A stretch of DNA of 8,814 nt from Rudaea sp. (lineage in GTDB: Bacteria; Pseudomonadota; Gammaproteobacteria; Xanthomonadales; Rhodanobacteraceae): the NCBI GenBank assembly GCA_025934455.1, contig JAICYA010000060.1, positions 1 to 8,814 on the forward strand. Direction: 5' to 3'. The translations under genes were made by a program, and so were the position numbers. The notes below the pieces were generated by a model, which saw nothing but the letters and a program-made list of their open reading frames with translations, was not told where the DNA came from and ran no database searches. Positions 5,743 to 8,814 of the stretch are shown piece by piece (positions within the stretch are counted from its first letter, which is position 1; the number at the start of each line of letters is the position of its first letter).

Positions 5743-6613
5743 ACACGCTGCGCAGCATGCCGCGCCACGCCCGCGCTTCCATCGGCAGCACTGCAGCCGC
5801 CTGCGCATAGGCGACGAACGCCGCGCGCCGGCGTTGCGCATCGATCAATTCATCGCCGAGATTGCAGTGCACCGCTGCCACCGCGGGCCGGCGCAATCGC
5901 CTTCCTTGTTGAGTCGAGGCGAATTTGTCGACCAGCCGCATGCGTGCGAGCAGCATGTTGTCGTAACGGATGCTCATGTTGCCGGGGTGCAGGCGATAAC
6001 GCGCGTGCACGGCGTCGATGAAGACGACCTTGGCGACGCTGGCAATGCGCAGCCAAAGATCTCGGTCCTCGCAACCGAGTCGATTAAAACGCGGGTCGAA
6101 GGCGCCGACGCGGTCGATCGCTGCGCGCCGAAACACCGCGGTCGGACAGCACACATGCTCGTGACGCAGAAAAATGGCGAGGAACGCGTCGGCGCCAACC
6201 TGATCCCAGTGACGCCGCGAGCGACCCAGCGACTTGCCGTCGGCGTCGATGCGTTCGACATTGGCGTGCACGAGCGCTACGTCCGGCCGACGCACGAATG
6301 CTTCCAAGCATGCGGCGAGGTGGCACGGCAGCCAGATGTCGTCGGCGTCGAGCAATGCGAAATAGTCGCCGCGCGCTGCAGCCAGGCCCGCATTGCGCGC
6401 CGCGACCAAACCCTGGTTGTGCTGGTGAATCACATACAGATTCGGCCAGCGCGCCGCATAGCGGTCGGCGATCGCAGCGCTTGCATCGGTCGAACCGTCG
6501 TCGACAACAATGATTTCGATATCGCGTAAGGTCTGCGCGAGCGCACTATCGAGCGCCTGCGCGAGAAACCGTTCGGCGTTGAACACCGGTACGATGGCGC
6601 TGACCTGCGGCAT
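5681..6613 (-). CDS. Family-2 glycosyltransferase (GT-A fold)
   Basis: A 310-residue GT2 enzyme that transfers a sugar from a nucleotide-sugar donor, probably at the cytoplasmic side of the membrane. No transmembrane helix is evident. The start of the fold is typical: V-S-A-I-V-P-V-F-N-A-E (4-14), then I-I-V-V-D-D-G-S-T-D (34-43). The metal-binding D-A-D is at 89-91 within A-L-L-D-A-D-D, and the catalytic-region E-D-R-D-L-W at 182-187, followed by R-L-H-P-G-N-M-S (207-214), a common feature of this subgroup. The C-terminal ~80 residues are arginine-rich and variable. The ATG lies 2 nt after the NRPS stop, so translation is almost certainly coupled. Donor and acceptor cannot be predicted. Its final 62 bp are shared with the opposing methyltransferase gene. 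Confidence 0.93.
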   Translation of the reverse strand: MPQVSAIVPVFNAERFLAQALDSALAQTLRDIEIIVVDDGSTDASAAIADRYAARWPNLYVIHQHNQGLVAARNAGLAAARGDYFALLDADDIWLPCHLAACLEAFVRRPDVALVHANVERIDADGKSLGRSRRHWDQVGADAFLAIFLRHEHVCCPTAVFRRAAIDRVGAFDPRFNRLGCEDRDLWLRIASVAKVVFIDAVHARYRLHPGNMSIRYDNMLLARMRLVDKFASTQQGRRLRRPAVAAVHCNLGDELIDAQRRRAAFVAYAQAAAVLPMEARAWRGMLRSVFKRHLTAVRPRAKTECPPAA

Positions 6614-6615
6614 GG

Positions 6616-8667
6616 TCACTGTCGCAGCGCCAACGCTTGCCGCGGTTGCGTCGATTCGGCCGCGCGCGACTCGGCCAGCTCGAGCGCCTCGCGCAATGCC
6701 GACGCGAGCATCGGCTGCTCGATCAGTCGCGCATGCGAGCCGGGCAGATCGACCACGTGCAAGCCGCCCAAATCGACGTTTTCCCAGCCCAGCGCATAGG
6801 CGCCGGCGAAAGCCGCGGGCTGTTCGTGTGCGCGAAACAGCGTCACTTGGCCGCCATACGGCAACGGTCGGTACGCAAAATCCGCGCGCGCATGAATGCG
6901 TTCGAGTTCGCGGTAACGCGCGGCCGGCGGCAACGCGCTGCCGCGCCAGCGATGCCAGCGCGAACGCACGGCGTCGCAACCGCGGTAGACGCGATGCTGG
7001 ATCGCCTGGGTAATCAGATCGCTGCCATGCGGCTTGGCGCCGATCTGGCGCGCACGCACCCAACGTTCGCGCCAGCGCAAGAACGAAAGACGCGACGATC
7101 CGCGCCAGGCATCATCGGGCCGGTAGGTATCGAACAGACCGAGAAACGCCACCTGCTCGTGGGCCGCGCTCAACAGCTGCGCGAGTTCGAATGCGATCAA
7201 GCCGCCCATCGAGCCGCCGCACAGATAGTAGGGCCCGTGCGGGACTTGCGCGCGGATCTCCGGCAAATAGTGCGCGGCCATCTCCTGGATGCTGGCGAGC
7301 GGGCGCGACACGCCGTCCAGACCGACCGCCTGCAAGCCGAACACCGGCTGGTCTTCGCCCAGCGCGCGGGCAAGCGGTACGTAGTTGAGCACATTGCCGC
7401 CGATCGCGTGCACGCAGAACAATGGCGGCCGCGTGCCGGTCGTCTGGATCGGCACCAACGGCGACCATCTTTCCGCGATTGCGGCCAGCGACGGCATCGC
7501 GCGATGCATCAGATCGCGCGCGCCGGCTGCGCGGAAAACGCGCGTCTGTTCGCGCACGGTCTGCGCGGTCAGCAACGTCGATAACGGCAGGCTGATCCCC
7601 GTGAGCCGATGCGCGCGCTGGAACAATTCGACGCCAAGAAAAGAATCGCCACCGACGTCGAAGAAATTGCTGTCGAGTGCGACGTCCTCGACATCGAGCA
7701 ATTCGCGCCAGATGGCGAGCAACGCCTGCGCCAACGAGTCGGGAGCCACAGTCTGCCCGACCACGGCGCGCGGAGAAGCCTTGGGTTCCGGCAGCGCCTT
7801 GCGATCGATCTTGCCGTGCGCGGTCTGCGGCAGCGACTGCAGCAGCTCGATATGCCGCGGCACGAAGGCGGCAGGCAGGCGGCCACGCAAGCGCTCGTGC
7901 AATTCGCGCGCGAACGCAGGATCCGACGCAGTGGCCACGACATACAGCACGATGCGCGACTCGCCATCGCGCGAGGCCACGAGCGCAGCCACGGCGGCCT
8001 CCACGCCGGGCTCGGCCAGCGCTGCGGCTTCGATTTCGGCCGGCTCGATGCGAAAGCCGTGGAATTTGAACTGGTCGTCGTCGCGGCCATGGAACTGCAA
8101 CTCGCCTGCTTGCCAGGAGCCGATGTCGCCGCTGCGATACATGCGTTCACCGTGCACGAACGGATCGGGCCGAAAGCGTTCCGCGGTCAGCTCCGGCTGG
8201 CGTAAATAGCCGCTGGCGACGCCCGCACCGGCAATCCAGATTTCGCCGCGCACTCCCGGCTGCACCGGTTGCCCGCGTTCGTCGAGTAAATAGATGCGCG
8301 CGTTCGCGATCGGTGTGCCGATCGGCACCGGCCCCGCACCGGATCGCACACGACTGCACGTCGACCAGATCGTCGCCTCGGTCGGGCCATACAGGTTCCA
8401 TAGTTCGGTGCTTTGCGCCAACAACGTTTCGGCAAGATCGCGCGGCAGCTCCTCGCCGCCGGCGAGCAACTTCATGCGCGGCAGCCGACGCGAACGCCGG
8501 GTGCCGGCGAGTACGCGCAACCACGAAGGCGTCGTTTGCAGCACCGACGCGTGGCCAGAATGCAGCAGCGCGATCAACGCATCCGGGTCGCGCTGTTCGC
8601 TCTCGGGTGAGACCTCACGCCGCTGAACGAGAGCCTGTTCACCTGCTGTTGCTGTTCCGCGTCCCAC
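6616..8667 (-). CDS. NRPS-type protein, N-terminally truncated: partial adenylation domain - carrier protein - thioesterase
   Basis: The 683-codon frame holds the C-terminal half of an adenylation domain, then a carrier and a thioesterase. Visible A-domain cores are A5 N-L-Y-G-P-T-E-A-T (91-99), A6 G-E-I-W-I-A-G-A-G-V-A-S-G-Y (141-154), A7 Y-R-S-G-D-I (177-182), A8 G-R-D-D-D-Q-F-K-F-H-G-F-R-I-E (194-208) and A10 H-G-K-I-D-R with Lys286. The carrier has F-F-D-V-G-G-D-S with phosphopantetheine Ser342. The type I thioesterase has G-G-S-M-G-G with Ser486, Asp513 in L-F-D-T, and His645 in P-G-S-H. Motifs A1-A4, including the P-loop-like A3, are missing (roughly 230-250 residues), so activation cannot work as it stands. 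Homology begins near residue 25 (R-D-P-D-A-L-I). The only available start is a GTG directly after a TAG, without a ribosome binding site, in a repeat- and hairpin-rich patch. Likely a 5'-truncated or interrupted gene. Full-length relatives activate an acid and release it through the thioesterase. The amino acid specificity code is mostly lost. Confidence 0.88.
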   Translation of the reverse strand: MGRGTATAGEQALVQRREVSPESEQRDPDALIALLHSGHASVLQTTPSWLRVLAGTRRSRRLPRMKLLAGGEELPRDLAETLLAQSTELWNLYGPTEATIWSTCSRVRSGAGPVPIGTPIANARIYLLDERGQPVQPGVRGEIWIAGAGVASGYLRQPELTAERFRPDPFVHGERMYRSGDIGSWQAGELQFHGRDDDQFKFHGFRIEPAEIEAAALAEPGVEAAVAALVASRDGESRIVLYVVATASDPAFARELHERLRGRLPAAFVPRHIELLQSLPQTAHGKIDRKALPEPKASPRAVVGQTVAPDSLAQALLAIWRELLDVEDVALDSNFFDVGGDSFLGVELFQRAHRLTGISLPLSTLLTAQTVREQTRVFRAAGARDLMHRAMPSLAAIAERWSPLVPIQTTGTRPPLFCVHAIGGNVLNYVPLARALGEDQPVFGLQAVGLDGVSRPLASIQEMAAHYLPEIRAQVPHGPYYLCGGSMGGLIAFELAQLLSAAHEQVAFLGLFDTYRPDDAWRGSSRLSFLRWRERWVRARQIGAKPHGSDLITQAIQHRVYRGCDAVRSRWHRWRGSALPPAARYRELERIHARADFAYRPLPYGGQVTLFRAHEQPAAFAGAYALGWENVDLGGLHVVDLPGSHARLIEQPMLASALREALELAESRAAESTQPRQALALRQ
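8593..8640. repeat. Direct repeat flanking an inverted-repeat segment at the NRPS break
   Basis: On the plus strand CTGTTC (8593-8598) and CTGTTC (8635-8640) flank 36 bases. Those 36 bases begin GCTCTC (8599-8604) and end GAGAGC (8629-8634), with a further internal pair GTGAG (8607-8611)/CTCAC (8614-8618). In the protein this corresponds to E-Q, twelve extra residues, E-Q, just before homology to adenylation domains begins. A third CTGTTC lies at 8652-8657. The layout resembles a tiny insertion with a 6-bp target duplication, or a slippage product. The elements are short enough to arise by chance. Confidence 0.45.
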
Positions 8668-8680
8668 CTATCGAAGGTGG
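8664..8680. other. Perfect 6-bp hairpin near the truncated NRPS start
   Basis: CCACCT (8664-8669) and AGGTGG (8675-8680) pair around five bases. The hairpin covers the GTG that is the only start available to the truncated NRPS frame and the stop codon preceding it. No T-run follows on either strand, so it is not a convincing intrinsic terminator. Confidence 0.4.
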
Positions 8681-8814
8681 ACCGGGCATCACGTCCGCGA
8701 GCAGATTTCGCTTCCGGCATACAGGCCCGTGTAAAGCGCTTGCATTCGGCCCCCGCGCTGGAGGAAGCTTGCGCGGCGATGAAACCGGGAGAGTGGTTCA
8801 CAGGCGAGGTTCTC
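8681..8814. other. Unassigned 134-bp end of window beyond the NRPS break
   Basis: None of the three minus-strand frames contains an adenylation-domain motif, although the missing half of the domain should lie here. A plus frame from about 8663 to the window end is open and reads plausibly near its end (A-L-E-E-A-C-A-A-M-K-P-G-E-W-F), and a minus frame from 8801 to 8574 is also open. I cannot tell whether either is a real gene cut by the window edge. The stretch may be part of an inserted element. Confidence 0.35.

Noticed and set aside
5732..6529. 265-codon plus-strand frame antisense to the glycosyltransferase
   Set aside because: The glycosyltransferase carries all family motifs on the minus strand; this frame has low-complexity composition and no start signal.
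6637..7584. Long plus-strand frame antisense to the carrier-thioesterase region
   Set aside because: The opposite strand has complete catalytic motifs of the thioesterase and carrier; this frame has none and looks like a GC-driven shadow.

Overview
High-GC window with the look of a gammaproteobacterium, most likely of the Xanthomonadales/Rhodanobacteraceae type. This placement is an inference. It rests on the base composition and on a secreted protein ending in an IFADGFE-type tail, which I associate with exported proteins of that group. No rRNA, tRNA, CRISPR array or complete insertion sequence was seen.

Left part (1-1720): a plus-strand run of three small genes of unknown function (107 aa, 179 aa, and a truncated 132-aa frame). 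The second and third are paralogues: they share a G-D-x-x-N-L-S-T-G-E block and an almost identical ribosome-binding-site leader. The third loses homology after about residue 61. It then runs antisense into a lower-GC remnant on the minus strand that looks like the C-terminal end of a HEPN-domain (Apea-like) protein. Two broken genes therefore abut between 1380 and 1424, marking an old rearrangement next to the end of glmS.

Middle (1724-4729, minus strand): a complete glmS (glucosamine-6-phosphate synthase, the entry point to UDP-GlcNAc). A gene for an exported seven-repeat kelch/galactose-oxidase-type beta-propeller lies 21 bp upstream of it on the same strand.

Right part (4828-8667): a plus-strand FkbM-family SAM methyltransferase converges on a minus-strand family-2 glycosyltransferase, and their 3' ends overlap by 62 bp. 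The glycosyltransferase starts 2 nt after the stop of an NRPS-type protein with A (partial)-PCP-TE architecture, so those two are almost certainly co-translated. Together they suggest a small pathway that loads an amino or other carboxylic acid on a carrier, releases it through a thioesterase, and modifies or attaches it to sugar. The adenylation domain lacks its N-terminal half (core motifs A1-A4). Its reading frame breaks in a repeat- and hairpin-rich patch at about 8593-8680, and the last ~135 bp have no recognisable NRPS sequence. The NRPS gene thus appears to be interrupted or 5'-deleted.

The clearest points of interest are the two truncation junctions, the paralogous small-protein run with its duplicated leader, the C-terminal tag on the propeller protein, and the A-PCP-TE/glycosyltransferase pair.
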